In this document: in pieces, positions 16,465 through 25,088 of the stretch
How the letters are laid out: every line of letters begins with the position of its first letter
Position numbering within the stretch: position 1 is the stretch's first letter
Assembly (NCBI GenBank): GCA_021808105.1
Contig: JAKBCC010000029.1
Coordinates: 1 to 37,255 of the forward strand
Source: Planctomycetota bacterium
Lineage (GTDB): Bacteria > Planctomycetota > Phycisphaerae > WQYP01
DNA: 37,255 bases
Reading direction: 5' to 3'
Translations under genes and position numbers: made by a program
Notes under the pieces: model-generated
What the model saw: the letters and a program-made list of their open reading frames with translations, nothing else
Told to the model about the DNA's origin: nothing
The model's database searches: none

Positions 16465-17651
16465 TGTCGCATCATCCTGAAAATGCTTTTCTGGAACTGG
16501 CCGCGCGTATGGCCGCGCCTGATACACAAAGCGTGCCACTTGCAAAGGCGGCCGGTCGTATTTTAGCCAAACCACTTCTTGCTGATCGTGACAGTCCGCC
16601 CTTCGATTGCAGCGCAATGGATGGCTTTGCGGTGCGTGCCGCTGATCTGACGCCCGCCGGTCTGCCGGTTTGCGGCGAATCACGCATGGGCCACGCCCCC
16701 GAGGCGCTGTTGGCCGGCGCGGCGATGCGCATTTCGACGGGCGCGGCAATTCCCCCCGGAGCTGACGCGGTAATTCCCGTTGAACACGTAAACGAACAAT
16801 CCGGAATGATCACGCCGACAATGGACACGTTACCGCAAAGCGGCCGGCATATTCGGCGCCGGGGCGAAAACGCGGTTGCAGGTACGGTCATTCTCAATGC
16901 CGGCACGCTTCTGGGAGCCGCCCAAATCGCGGCAATGGCGGCTTTCGGTGAAACAACGCCGCTGCTGTTCTCCGCCTTGCGTGTAGCGGTCATTGCCACC
17001 GGCGATGAATTAATTTCTCCGGACCAGCCGCTTTCTCCGTGGTGTATCCGGGATAGTAACTTGCCGGGACTGTCCGCCTCGGTAGCGATGGTTCCCTGGC
17101 TGGAGCTAGTATGGACGACGCGCGTTCCCGATCACGCCACGGCCATGATGGAGGCGCTTTATCAGGCTTTAACCCTGGCGGATATCGTGCTGACCACAGG
17201 TGCCGTATCGAAGGGACATCGTGATTATATGCCGCAGTCGATTCGTTCCGTTGGCGGCGAAGTTGCCTTTCATGGCTTGCCGGTGCGCCCCGGCGGCCCG
17301 GTACTGGGAGCCGTGGCGGGAGGAAAAGTAATTTTTGCATTACCGGGAAATCCAGTATCAACGCTGGTGCTGTGGCGACGCTTTGTGCTGCCGGCGCTGT
17401 CGGCACGATTGATGCGCGGGACATTTGGCCGATCCGGTTTTCCGATTCGCCTGATGGACCCGATCGATCGGCCGCATCCCAAATGGAATTACCATCCTGT
17501 GCAGCGGGTGGAATCCGCCGCGGCTAAACTTTTGCGTTATGCCGGCTCTGGCGATATGACTGCGGCAGCGGCGGCTGAAGGCTTTATAGAAGTTCCGCCC
17601 AATACCGTCGGACACGGGCCGTTTTCTTTTTTTTCCTGGGGTTTCGCATGA
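16464..17651 (+). CDS. moeA: Molybdopterin molybdenumtransferase MoeA
   Basis: MoeA inserts molybdate into adenylylated molybdopterin to form Mo-molybdopterin. 395 residues with the full set of motifs: PPFDCSAMDGFAV (about 46-58), ISTGAAIPPGADAVIPVEHV (about 91-110), RRRGENAVAGTVIL, VAVIATGDELI (about 174-184), IRDSN, VLTTGAVSKGHRDYMP, and FHGLPVRPGGPVLGAV with FALPGNPVST (about 290-300). The usual PGKP motif is PGGP here. The ATG at 16464 overlaps the moaE stop (TGATG), with GGAG 10 nt upstream. Its stop overlaps moaC (ATGA). Confidence 0.93.
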   Translation: MSHHPENAFLELAARMAAPDTQSVPLAKAAGRILAKPLLADRDSPPFDCSAMDGFAVRAADLTPAGLPVCGESRMGHAPEALLAGAAMRISTGAAIPPGADAVIPVEHVNEQSGMITPTMDTLPQSGRHIRRRGENAVAGTVILNAGTLLGAAQIAAMAAFGETTPLLFSALRVAVIATGDELISPDQPLSPWCIRDSNLPGLSASVAMVPWLELVWTTRVPDHATAMMEALYQALTLADIVLTTGAVSKGHRDYMPQSIRSVGGEVAFHGLPVRPGGPVLGAVAGGKVIFALPGNPVSTLVLWRRFVLPALSARLMRGTFGRSGFPIRLMDPIDRPHPKWNYHPVQRVESAAAKLLRYAGSGDMTAAAAAEGFIEVPPNTVGHGPFSFFSWGFA

Positions 17652-18154
17652 ACAAATCGGTACGCAAAATCAGCCAGCTCACGCATGTCAATCCGGCCGG
17701 GTTGCCGACAATGGTAAGCGTTGCCGACAAACCCATTACGCGGCGTACCGCTGTGGCCACGGCGACCGTGCATCTGAATCGCGATCTAGCGGCGGCTATA
17801 AAAAAGAACAGCATCCGGAAAGGACGCGTGCTGGAAGTAGCGCGGCTGGCCGGCATACAAGCCGCGAAGAAAACAGCCGAGCTAATCCCATTATGCCACC
17901 CGATTCCTCTGGAAAGCGTGGAGGTTGATGTGCACTTGCGGGGTCGGCAGGTCAGAATCAGAGCCGCCGTTTCCGCCACATGGAAAACCGGCGTTGAAAT
18001 GGAAGCCCTCACCGCGGCAACGGTAGCGGCGCTGACCGTTTATGACATGGGCAAAGCGATCGATCGAACGATTCGAATTGATGCTGTGGAATTAGTGGAA
18101 AAAACCGGCGGCGCACGGGGCGACTATTTTCTACGCAGGAGAAAAACACCATGA
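17648..18154 (+). CDS. moaC: Cyclic pyranopterin monophosphate synthase MoaC
   Basis: MoaC converts the MoaA product to cyclic pyranopterin monophosphate (step two of Moco synthesis). It is a hexameric cytoplasmic enzyme. 168 residues with KKTAELIPLCHPIPLESVEV and KTGVEMEALTAATVAALTVY followed by DMGKAIDR, where Asp133 and Lys136 correspond to the catalytic E. coli Asp128 and Lys131. The N-terminal motif reads MVSVADKPITRRTAVA (usually MVDV-DK-.T.R.A). The ATG overlaps the moeA stop and its own stop overlaps the next ATG, so translation is coupled on both sides. Confidence 0.94.
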   Translation: MNKSVRKISQLTHVNPAGLPTMVSVADKPITRRTAVATATVHLNRDLAAAIKKNSIRKGRVLEVARLAGIQAAKKTAELIPLCHPIPLESVEVDVHLRGRQVRIRAAVSATWKTGVEMEALTAATVAALTVYDMGKAIDRTIRIDAVELVEKTGGARGDYFLRRRKTP

Positions 18155-18657
18155 CTTGGCGCGTGGCAATTTTAACCTGTTCAGACCGATGCAGCCGCGG
18201 ACAAGCCCAGGATAAATCTTCCCCGGCACTTATCGCCGCTCTGGGCAGACATTTTGACACGGACATCATCCATACTGCCTGCGTACCGGACGATGTGTCC
18301 GCAATCCAGGTATACCTGCGTGCGTGGTCTTCCGGAGCTGACGCCGCGCATCTGATTTTAACCACCGGGGGCACGGGGCTTTCGCCGCGTGATAACACAC
18401 CGGAAGCGACGCTTCCCCTGTTGCACAAACCCATTCCAGGCCTTTTGGACCTGGCACGGACCCGCTGTCTGGCGGCAAACCCCAAGGCCTATTTGAGCCG
18501 CGGAGTTGCCGGCCTAATTGATCGCACGCTGGTGCTGAATCTGCCCGGATCGCCCGGTGGAGCAGTCGATGTTTTCGAGGCGCTGGCGGATGTGCTTCCC
18601 CATGCCCTGGCGGTGGCCTGCGGCAAAGTAAACGACCACGGCACCCGTGGAGGATAA
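18151..18657 (+). CDS. mog: Molybdopterin adenylyltransferase MogA/MoaB family
   Basis: This enzyme adenylylates molybdopterin using Mg-ATP before MoeA inserts molybdate. 168 residues of the MogA/MoaB fold: VAILTCSDRCSRGQAQDKS at the N-terminus, LTTGGTGLSPRDNTPEAT around residues 69-86 (the GGTG substrate loop and catalytic Asp), and LVLNLPGSPGGAVDVFEAL near the C-terminus (the PGSP motif). It overlaps moaC by 4 nt (ATGA). Whether it should be named mog or moaB cannot be decided by sequence alone; with MoeA present the adenylyltransferase role is the likely one. Confidence 0.9.
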   Translation: MTWRVAILTCSDRCSRGQAQDKSSPALIAALGRHFDTDIIHTACVPDDVSAIQVYLRAWSSGADAAHLILTTGGTGLSPRDNTPEATLPLLHKPIPGLLDLARTRCLAANPKAYLSRGVAGLIDRTLVLNLPGSPGGAVDVFEALADVLPHALAVACGKVNDHGTRGG

Positions 18658-18666
18658 GCGCCAATC

Positions 18667-19239
18667 ATGGAAAATACACACGCATTAACGGGTTATATTC
18701 TCGCGGGCGGAAAAAGCTCGCGCTTCGGCTCCGATAAGGCCCGCACATTTATTGAGGGACGGCCTGTAATAAGTCGTATCGCGGATGTCATGCGACGATT
18801 TTGTGAGAATGTTGTTGTTGTCGCCGATTGGCCGGGAAAATATGCGGATTTGAATTTGCCGACGGTCGTTGATGAGCATCCGGGATGCGGACCGATCGGC
18901 GGCCTGGAAACGGCACTGCAAGCAGCGGGCGAGGATCGCTGGATTTTCCTGATATCGTGTGATTGGGCGATTTTACCGATGGATTTTCTACGGCCGCTGC
19001 TGACCGCACCACGGAACCGGTGCCAGGCGATTGCGTATTATGATGACGTCTGGCAGCCCATGCCGGCGCTGTATCACACGTCCTTGTTTCCAATGGTTCA
19101 GGGCAACATACAAACCGCTGACCTGAGCCTGTGGAAGGTGCTGGAATCAGCAACCAACAGGCGCTTGGATATGCCTCCCATTCATTGCCGCGGATTGCAA
19201 TTTAACACATGGCAGGAACTCAAGGGGCTTCAGGATTGA
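18667..19239 (+). CDS. mobA: Molybdenum cofactor guanylyltransferase MobA
   Basis: MobA joins GMP to Mo-molybdopterin, giving the MGD/bis-MGD cofactor required by the nitrate reductase encoded downstream on the opposite strand. 190 residues: GYILAGGKSSRFGSDKA (residues 9-25, the nucleotidyltransferase P-loop LAGG-S-R-G-DKA), CGPIGGLETAL, and ISCDWAILPMDFL. The last site is usually SCDMPFL; the metal-binding Asp is kept while Met-Pro are changed, a small departure from the family. GGAGG lies 13 nt before the ATG, further away than normal. It is the last gene of the Moco operon and ends 4 nt from the converging modBC gene. Confidence 0.9.
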   Translation: MENTHALTGYILAGGKSSRFGSDKARTFIEGRPVISRIADVMRRFCENVVVVADWPGKYADLNLPTVVDEHPGCGPIGGLETALQAAGEDRWIFLISCDWAILPMDFLRPLLTAPRNRCQAIAYYDDVWQPMPALYHTSLFPMVQGNIQTADLSLWKVLESATNRRLDMPPIHCRGLQFNTWQELKGLQD

Positions 19240-19243
19240 AACA

Positions 19244-20812
19244 TCAGGGCGATGACGTGAGAATTTCGCCACGGTTTATCGTCAGACGGTGATCGGCTCC
19301 ACCGGCGATGTCGCGATCATGGGTTGCCAGAAGAATGCGTACAATTCCCGCAGCGGCGATGTCACGCAAAAGACGCATCAGCATATCCGCACTTTGGCCA
19401 TCGAGAGCCGCAGTGGGTTCATCCAGCAGCAGAAGATCCGGTTTACGCACGATCGCTCGGGCCACCGACACCAATTGGGCCTGCCCGGCGGAAAGCGTAG
19501 ACGGCATGTTATCAGCCAGATGTTCCAGATTAACCAGCCGTAGCGTGTTCAGGGCCTGATTTCGCACATCGGGAGAATGGATTCCAAAGGCGACATTCTT
19601 CCACACGCTTAAATGCTTAAAAAGCACCGGCTCCTGTGGGGCGTACCCGATCGTGCCGCACCGCATAAAATTATGCATTTCATTTCCCGCCCGGCTGGGT
19701 ATCAGACCTGCCACAGCACGCAGCAATGTGGATTTGCCCGAACCGGTCGGCCCCGTCAGCGCCGTAATGCCCCGCAGCTCAAACGTCGCTTTAAGTGTGA
19801 CGGGATGATCAATGTACAATTCTATATTTACACATTTGTTTCTACTGCGGCGCGGTCCATCCCTGCCGGCGCGCGTCGCAACCGCTTGCGCTGCGGCCGG
19901 CCCTTCACGCCCGCCCTCTATCTGCACCGGGTCCACCGGTATTGTCCGGCGGCGTTCTTTGCGCCATACGTACCGCAGATTAGCCAGAAGCGGTACCGGG
20001 ACGACTCCCAGCAGTAAAATCCACAGCAGAGGGTATACCGCGCGGGGGCCGGTATCCTGCAGATTCACCCACATCTGAATGGGAATGCCGTGGGGAAAAT
20101 AGGCGATAATGATGGCCACGCCGAATTCACCCAGCGCCCGCAGCCAGGCGATGCCAATTGCCCAGAATAATCCGCCCATCGCAAGCGGCAGTGTAATACG
20201 CAGCCAGACGGATAAGCGCGAATGTTCCAGCAGCCGGGCAATCTGTTCATACGCCGGATCCACTGATGCGAAGGCCAATCTGGCCGCAACCACATAAACC
20301 GGAGCTGCGGCATAAAAGCCGGCAATGATCAGCGCGGGAATACTGTTGGTCAACGAAATATCAAGTTGCGCCGCCAGTTGTCCCACGGCGCTTTCCGGCC
20401 CCAGAACATTGGCCAGCAGCATGCCCATGGCCAATGGCGGCGTTAAAAGCGGAATTAAGACCACCAGCTCCAGCAGCATTTTCCCCGGGAAGTTTTTTCG
20501 CGCCAGTATCCAGGCCACAGGCGTAGCAAAGGCAATCATCAGCAGCACATCCGCCGCAGCGCAGAGAAACGATACCCATACCGCGCCCCAGTCCGCCCGC
20601 GTCATTATTGTATGGGGCAACTGCGGCCAGCCGGCTCCAAAGATAAAAGGCCACGCCAGCATGGCACACAATATCGCCGCCGGCGCGCCGATCAGGGTCC
20701 CCGCCAGCGTCAGACGTGTGCGGCGAACCGGAAAATTGGGCATCGCCGGGGCGGAACTTTGTTTGTGGTGTCCATCGCCTGGCCTGGGCGCACCTGCATC
20801 GCCTGACGTCAT
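19244..20812 (-). CDS. modBC: Fused molybdate ABC transporter permease-ATPase (ModB-ModC)
   Basis: This single chain of 522 residues combines the inner-membrane permease (about 1-300, six or so helices, with the coupling-helix motif in RITLPLAMGGLFWAIGIA and LRALGEFGVAII) and the cytoplasmic ATPase (about 325-522). The ATPase has Walker A GPTGSGKST (about 348-356), Q-loop YAPQEPVLF, signature LSAGQAQ (canonical LSGGQ with one change), Walker B LLLLDEPTAAL and the switch His in LATHD. The chain ends soon after, so the C-terminal TOBE/Mop regulatory domain of ModC is missing. The start at 20812 has GGAGG 5 nt upstream and a 14-nt gap from the binding-protein gene; the frame is open to 20956 but only inside that gene. 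Molybdate (or tungstate) import is inferred from fold and the Moco context. Confidence 0.88.
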   Translation of the reverse strand: MTSGDAGAPRPGDGHHKQSSAPAMPNFPVRRTRLTLAGTLIGAPAAILCAMLAWPFIFGAGWPQLPHTIMTRADWGAVWVSFLCAAADVLLMIAFATPVAWILARKNFPGKMLLELVVLIPLLTPPLAMGMLLANVLGPESAVGQLAAQLDISLTNSIPALIIAGFYAAAPVYVVAARLAFASVDPAYEQIARLLEHSRLSVWLRITLPLAMGGLFWAIGIAWLRALGEFGVAIIIAYFPHGIPIQMWVNLQDTGPRAVYPLLWILLLGVVPVPLLANLRYVWRKERRRTIPVDPVQIEGGREGPAAAQAVATRAGRDGPRRSRNKCVNIELYIDHPVTLKATFELRGITALTGPTGSGKSTLLRAVAGLIPSRAGNEMHNFMRCGTIGYAPQEPVLFKHLSVWKNVAFGIHSPDVRNQALNTLRLVNLEHLADNMPSTLSAGQAQLVSVARAIVRKPDLLLLDEPTAALDGQSADMLMRLLRDIAAAGIVRILLATHDRDIAGGADHRLTINRGEILTSSP

Positions 20813-20826
20813 GAATGCCTCCGGGA

Positions 20827-21774
20827 TCAGCGGACTGTCATCATGACGGGAGTATAACCGCAAGCCCGCATCCAGGGCCTGACGGTCGGGCTGTGAAGAT
20901 ACCGCATAAAGGCGGCCGACAGGCGGGGATGATGGGAATTTTTTAACGTCACACAATAGAAAATCAGCGGATGGCCGCGGAAACGCAGCCGCTTTCCCCG
21001 GCCGGATCGGACCACCAGTCGCGCGGCGGCATACTGACTTTGAAACTGCGGATCGCCTAAATTAATCTCCGGCGGCAAAACGACATACGGAACATGCGCG
21101 GCTCGGGCCGCGGACTGGTAAGTCAGGCACGCATCAATTTGGCCCGCGCGAAGTCGAAACATCAGCGAAGCTTCCGTAAAAATTTGTGCCGGATTTTCAA
21201 CGGGACCGGTTATTCGTGTTGCCAGCGGCGGCTGATGATAATATTTTGCCGCCAACTGCAAACACAGCAGGGAGGCCCGGCCCTGCGGGTCGGTCAGCGG
21301 GTCGGTCCGGCCAAAACGGATCCCCGGAGATTCAAGCACCTTGTACCAGGGAGCATGGTCGGCTTTGCTGACGGCAAACTGTTTCGTCCGTGAACTGCGG
21401 CGACTCCAAGCCATGACCATTTGTGTTGCGGCGAATGCCTGAGCTTGTTGCACCAGTTTGGCGCGTTGCAGGATGCGAACCGGGCCGCGCGTAATGGCCA
21501 AAAATACATCCGCGTGAAGCTGACCGGATTTCAGCATTCGGGCCAGCCCGAATGCCCCGCGCCCAATTCCCTGATACTGCTCGTGATTCGCCGCCGCAAA
21601 CCGTGGGCCGATGTAATGATCCATCAGGCGGCCCATCGATCCGGCATACGCGACAACCAGTGTCGCCGCATTGGCAGTTGTGCTCCCCATCGCAAGTCCG
21701 GCGGCCAGCACGCATGGGATTAAGCGGTCCGTTACAGACAACTTGGACGCTGAATACTTGGATGGGTTGTCCAT
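20827..21774 (-). CDS. Molybdate/tungstate-binding periplasmic protein (WtpA/ModA-like)
   Basis: This is the periplasmic solute-binding partner of the ModBC transporter. 315 residues. A signal peptide runs to Ala36 (TTANA-ATL). The mature part starts LVVAYAGSMGRLMD, the loop that binds the oxyanion, and contains GRGAFGLARMLKSGQLHADVF and RFGRTDPLTDPQGRASLLCL. The last pattern (GR-DP-DP-G-R) is typical of the WtpA/archaeal ModA branch rather than E. coli ModA, so tungstate as well as molybdate is possible. ModBC follows with a 14-nt gap. It lies 33 nt downstream of the nitrate transporter gene, suggesting one minus-strand operon linking nitrate and molybdate uptake. Confidence 0.85.
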   Translation of the reverse strand: MDNPSKYSASKLSVTDRLIPCVLAAGLAMGSTTANAATLVVAYAGSMGRLMDHYIGPRFAAANHEQYQGIGRGAFGLARMLKSGQLHADVFLAITRGPVRILQRAKLVQQAQAFAATQMVMAWSRRSSRTKQFAVSKADHAPWYKVLESPGIRFGRTDPLTDPQGRASLLCLQLAAKYYHQPPLATRITGPVENPAQIFTEASLMFRLRAGQIDACLTYQSAARAAHVPYVVLPPEINLGDPQFQSQYAAARLVVRSGRGKRLRFRGHPLIFYCVTLKNSHHPRLSAAFMRYLHSPTVRPWMRACGYTPVMMTVR

Positions 21775-21807
21775 AAATGCCGTTCCATGACAGCTCGTAA
21801 TTATTAC

Positions 21808-23139
21808 TTAAGCCGAAGCGTTCGCCAAGTCTTTGGTTACCGTCACAACAGTCATTTCGCTGCTCCGCCGGCGCAATAACGCGGCGAAGCATAAGCCGAG
21901 CAGCGCCAGGACCGTAAAGACAAACATCCCATGTGGATAGCCCGCTTTTCCCGAGATGCCCACAATTTGTCCCCACAGAGGCGGCAACAGAAAGCCGCCC
22001 ACTGCTCCAATTCCTCCCACCAGTCCTGCGGCACTGCCGATGGCCTCAGGCACAGCCAGCGGCACCAGCTTGAAAACCGCAGCGTTATTCATCCCCATAC
22101 CGGTGGCAATAAGCATGATGCCGACGACGCTAACGGCAAACCCCGCAGCCAGGGCGGCCACTATGCTGCCTGCGGCCAGTATCACCAGCGCGATGTAGCT
22201 CACCGTCTTGCCGCCGATCTTATCAGCCAATACGCCGGCACCAACCCGCACAATACACGCGAGGATTGACGCCAGGCCGCCGATTTGCGCCGCTTCAGGA
22301 ATGGGCTTGCCATAATAGGCATGAAAGAAATTCGGCAACCAGACCGTGATGGCCAGAAATCCGCCGAAGGTGGTAAAATATAGAAATACCAACCCCCATG
22401 TCTGCCAGCGGCTGGCGGCCAACGCCAGAGAACGCCGGGCATTTCCCAAAGGAAATAATTCCTGTCCGTTTTCAGCCGCCAGGCGATGAGCTGATTGGCC
22501 ATCTGCGCCGCCGGCAAGCAACTGAAAGTACCAGGCATTTTTCGCCAGCAGCGCATAAAGAATCGTCCCCGTAACCAGCAGCGCCAGCCAGATTTCATAA
22601 GTTCCGGTTAAGCCCAGATGGGATAACGCCAATGGCATCAGCAGTACAAATATTCCCGGAGCAAGATTGCCCAATCCACCGAAGATTCCCAACGCCAATC
22701 CCTGCCGGGCCTTTGGGAACCAAAAGGCAGTCTGACTTATCCCGGGGGAAAATGTCGCAATTCCGCAACCGCTTAAAAGCCCGAGAAACAGCAGCCACGG
22801 ATACATCGCAGGCGTGACATGGCCGGGAAAATACAGCGCACTGGTAATAAACACACACAGCAGCCCCAAAATAGCCAGCGCCAGTAAAATCAAATTGGAT
22901 TTTCGTCCGCCGTTCTTATCGACCCAGGCGGAAAACGGAATCCGCAAAAGCGATCCGGACAATAGCGGCATGGACACCAGAAGTCCGAAGGATTCCGGAT
23001 TCAAGTGCATGGGGACTTTAAACTTGATGGCCGTTACATTAAAAAGGCTTACGGCCGCAAAGCCGACAAAAAAGCCGATGGTTGTACCGGCAAGGGTTTT
23101 CACCGACGTGCCCTTAAGCTTTATATTTTGTACAGTCAT
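21808..23139 (-). CDS. narK: Nitrate/nitrite MFS transporter (NarK/NasA family)
   Basis: This 12-helix inner-membrane transporter of 443 residues belongs to the NNP family, importing nitrate or exchanging nitrate and nitrite. The family marks are SLLRIPFSAWVDKNGGRKSN after TM2 (with the substrate-binding Arg), LALGIFGGLGNLAPGIFVL (the first nitrate signature, G-x-G-N) and AAGLVGGIGAVGGFLLPPLWG (the second). The start at 23139 has AAGGA 8 nt upstream; the frame is open to 23190 with no ribosome site there. It lies 61 nt downstream of the porin and 33 nt upstream of the binding-protein gene. The assimilatory context favours nitrate uptake. Confidence 0.9.
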   Translation of the reverse strand: MTVQNIKLKGTSVKTLAGTTIGFFVGFAAVSLFNVTAIKFKVPMHLNPESFGLLVSMPLLSGSLLRIPFSAWVDKNGGRKSNLILLALAILGLLCVFITSALYFPGHVTPAMYPWLLFLGLLSGCGIATFSPGISQTAFWFPKARQGLALGIFGGLGNLAPGIFVLLMPLALSHLGLTGTYEIWLALLVTGTILYALLAKNAWYFQLLAGGADGQSAHRLAAENGQELFPLGNARRSLALAASRWQTWGLVFLYFTTFGGFLAITVWLPNFFHAYYGKPIPEAAQIGGLASILACIVRVGAGVLADKIGGKTVSYIALVILAAGSIVAALAAGFAVSVVGIMLIATGMGMNNAAVFKLVPLAVPEAIGSAAGLVGGIGAVGGFLLPPLWGQIVGISGKAGYPHGMFVFTVLALLGLCFAALLRRRSSEMTVVTVTKDLANASA

Positions 23140-23200
23140 AATACAGGTCCTTAAAAAACAGCAGGAAAGTCGATGCAAATTCAATGCCATAGCGGTATGG

Positions 23201-24685
23201 TCAGAATTTCAACTGAAACTGAATTTCTCCATAAATATCCTGGGTATTGACCACCGAACCAACATTGTTGGTCAATCCAGCCTCATTGGGGATAAAGGTG
23301 ACGGCGGTTTGAATTTTGGCATTTTCACCGCACAGGTAATAATTCAGGCCCAGCGCGTATTCTTCCATGACATTCGGAAGGCCGTCGGTGATAAGTTGAT
23401 CAAATCGCCCGGCGATTTCCCATTTGTGCGGCACGAGAAAATATCCACTTTGGATGTAGTAGCCATATTGCGCTACACTGCTTTTGGGGAATCCCGGAAT
23501 GACCGTGCCGGTGCCGTTGATCTGCTGATAAAACACCGCCGGAAAAAAAGACCAGCCGCGGTATTTGGATCGCCAGTCCAGCGTGACGCGGTAAAGATCG
23601 CCGTTTAGTGTATAGGGCGCGGCCAAGAAGCCCGGCGATGGCGCGGTGGATAATCCAGTAATTTTCGTGGAACTTTGTGCTCCGGGAAACGCATTTGCGG
23701 AACTATTTTGCGATTCATATCCCAAGCCCACCCCGACCGTCCACACCAGGTGTTTATGCCATTGCAAATCCGGCTCGTCGAGGAAGTCAATCGGTTTTCC
23801 CGCCCCGAAAAATTGCTCGCGTGTATACAGTCCCAGACGGTTATCACGCCCCGTGCCGCTCACCGGCGACGCCGAATCCACCAGATTCTGTGAATTGCTG
23901 CCGTCATTAAGCATGACGCTGTAGGTCAATTTTCCCGGCCCGACCACACCGTAAATATCCGCTCCTAAACCGTATCCCGGCAGAAAAGGCAGCGAACTGG
24001 TTGCAAAATCCGGAAATTCCGATCCGCCGTTGTTAGCCATGGTTTTAATCGGCGCAAAGGGAATAATCATCGATCCGGCCCGCACATTCAGCCACGGAGC
24101 AAAGCTGTAACCGCCCCACGCGTCGACCAGTTGAAATGTGCCGGCCGTCGGACTGGTGAAGGAACTGGTGCTGCCGAAGTTTCCGGCAAATTTAAATAAG
24201 ATATGTTGAAAAAGTGTTCCCCCGGCAGTCAGCAGAGCATTGGGCATGCCAAAGCCCTGCATATCACCGGCTTCATTGCCGCCCAGGGCGGAACCGGGAT
24301 CACCAATGATATTTTCCACATGCGAATACGTGTACCGTGCCTGAAGCAGGCCGTTAAAAGTCAGGCAGAATGTCTTACCACTGCGTACATAAAAGCCGTT
24401 GTCATAGCCGGCGGTCAGACCGGAATTCGCTGCAGCCTGCGTTGCCGACGCTTTGAGCGTCTCTTCCACAATCTGCCGCACGGCGGAATTCTCTTGCGCT
24501 TTAAGCGCCGCGACTTTTGAATTCAATGCGTGAATCTGCCCTTGCAGAGCAGCAACCTGGCCCGCAATAGAATTTGGATCGCCGGACGCCCGGGCACCGG
24601 ATGCGGCCAATCCAAGCGCCGCTCCATAAACCACCGCCGCCTGAATCCCCCGGCTTTTTCTGTTGGTCATACGCTTACAATTCAT
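23201..24685 (-). CDS. Outer-membrane porin (Porin_O_P/OprP-like) with N-terminal coiled coil
   Basis: This is probably an outer-membrane beta-barrel for passage of anions such as nitrate. 494 residues. A signal peptide (to about residue 33, GARA-SG) precedes a coiled-coil segment (about 39-75, AGQVAALQGQIHALNSKVAAL). The barrel follows, with alternating hydrophobic and aromatic strands (FCLTFNGLLQARYTYS, LVDAWGGYSFAPWLNVRAG, RVTLDWRSKYRGWSFFP) and a C-terminal Phe (EIQFQLKF) as needed for outer-membrane insertion. The motif around LNVRAGSMIIPF resembles the RLGQFKVPF-type signature of phosphate-selective porins O/P. The start has AAGGAG 6 nt upstream. It is the first gene of the porin-narK-wtpA-modBC set. 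Ion selectivity is inferred from the neighbours. Confidence 0.8.
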   Translation of the reverse strand: MNCKRMTNRKSRGIQAAVVYGAALGLAASGARASGDPNSIAGQVAALQGQIHALNSKVAALKAQENSAVRQIVEETLKASATQAAANSGLTAGYDNGFYVRSGKTFCLTFNGLLQARYTYSHVENIIGDPGSALGGNEAGDMQGFGMPNALLTAGGTLFQHILFKFAGNFGSTSSFTSPTAGTFQLVDAWGGYSFAPWLNVRAGSMIIPFAPIKTMANNGGSEFPDFATSSLPFLPGYGLGADIYGVVGPGKLTYSVMLNDGSNSQNLVDSASPVSGTGRDNRLGLYTREQFFGAGKPIDFLDEPDLQWHKHLVWTVGVGLGYESQNSSANAFPGAQSSTKITGLSTAPSPGFLAAPYTLNGDLYRVTLDWRSKYRGWSFFPAVFYQQINGTGTVIPGFPKSSVAQYGYYIQSGYFLVPHKWEIAGRFDQLITDGLPNVMEEYALGLNYYLCGENAKIQTAVTFIPNEAGLTNNVGSVVNTQDIYGEIQFQLKF

Positions 24686-24705
24686 GGACTACTCCTTGCA
24701 ACCTG

Positions 24706-24723
24706 CCGGTATTGAAATACCGG
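24706..24723. promoter_or_regulatory. Perfect palindrome in the porin leader
   Basis: CCGGTATT (24706-24713), a 2-nt centre GA, and AATACCGG (24716-24723) form a perfect 18-bp dyad. It sits about 10 nt upstream of the porin ribosome site on the minus strand. It could be an operator or an mRNA hairpin. Confidence 0.5.
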
Positions 24724-24751
24724 AAAACGCCCTCGCTTCTGATGCGAACGC
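24724..24751 (-). terminator. Terminator-like hairpin within the porin leader
   Basis: Read on the minus strand, GCGTTCGC - ATCAGAA - GCGAGGGCG can form a stem of about seven pairs with a 2-nt bulge, followed by TTTT. It lies between the proposed promoter and the gene, so it could be an attenuator. The stem is imperfect. Confidence 0.3.
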
Positions 24752-24864
24752 TCTACAATCGTCCGTCACCACAACCCGCTCTTCGTTAACTGTCCTGTCC
24801 GCCGAGAGCTATTATGCAGCCCGCTTATACATGAAGCAAAGTGATAATAAAGATATTACTCATT

Positions 24865-24894
24865 AGTTTAGCACATGATTTCTGCGATATTCAA
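24865..24894 (-). promoter_or_regulatory. Candidate promoter for the porin-narK-mod operon
   Basis: On the minus strand, TTGAAT (24889-24894) and TAAACT (24865-24870) are separated by 18 nt in an AT-rich stretch. Transcription would start near 24858, giving a leader of about 170 nt before the porin ATG. Confidence 0.4.
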
Positions 24895-24968
24895 GAGCAC
24901 TTTTCCCCACATTAAACGCGATTGCTTATTTACTAAGCGTCCAAGATTTCAACCAGTACCGCCCCTCG

Positions 24969-24989
24969 AAAAAGGTGTCAGGTACCTTT
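24969..24989 (-). terminator. Small palindrome, possible terminator of the nitrate reductase operon
   Basis: Minus strand: AAAGGT - ACCTGAC - ACCTTT followed by TT, a 6-bp stem with a T-run about 100 nt after the nitrate reductase stop. The same GGTGTCAGGTACC-type sequence resembles small dispersed palindromes seen in many genomes, so a repeat origin is also possible. The rest of 24895-25088 shows nothing further. Confidence 0.4.
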
Positions 24990-25088
24990 ATTTATGATTT
25001 GGCGGGAGTTATTTTCAATCCATCGCGGGCGGTGGAAAAAGCCTCGCCAGTTGCCGCGGATTGGGGAATATCGGGTTTTTTGTTCGTA

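Noticed and set aside
20813..20956. Upstream extension of the ModBC frame
   Set aside because: It overlaps the binding-protein gene; the ATG at 20812 has an excellent ribosome site.
22814..23608. Plus-strand frame of 264 codons
   Set aside because: Antisense to narK and the porin gene, both of which have clear domain content; the translation has no recognisable motif.
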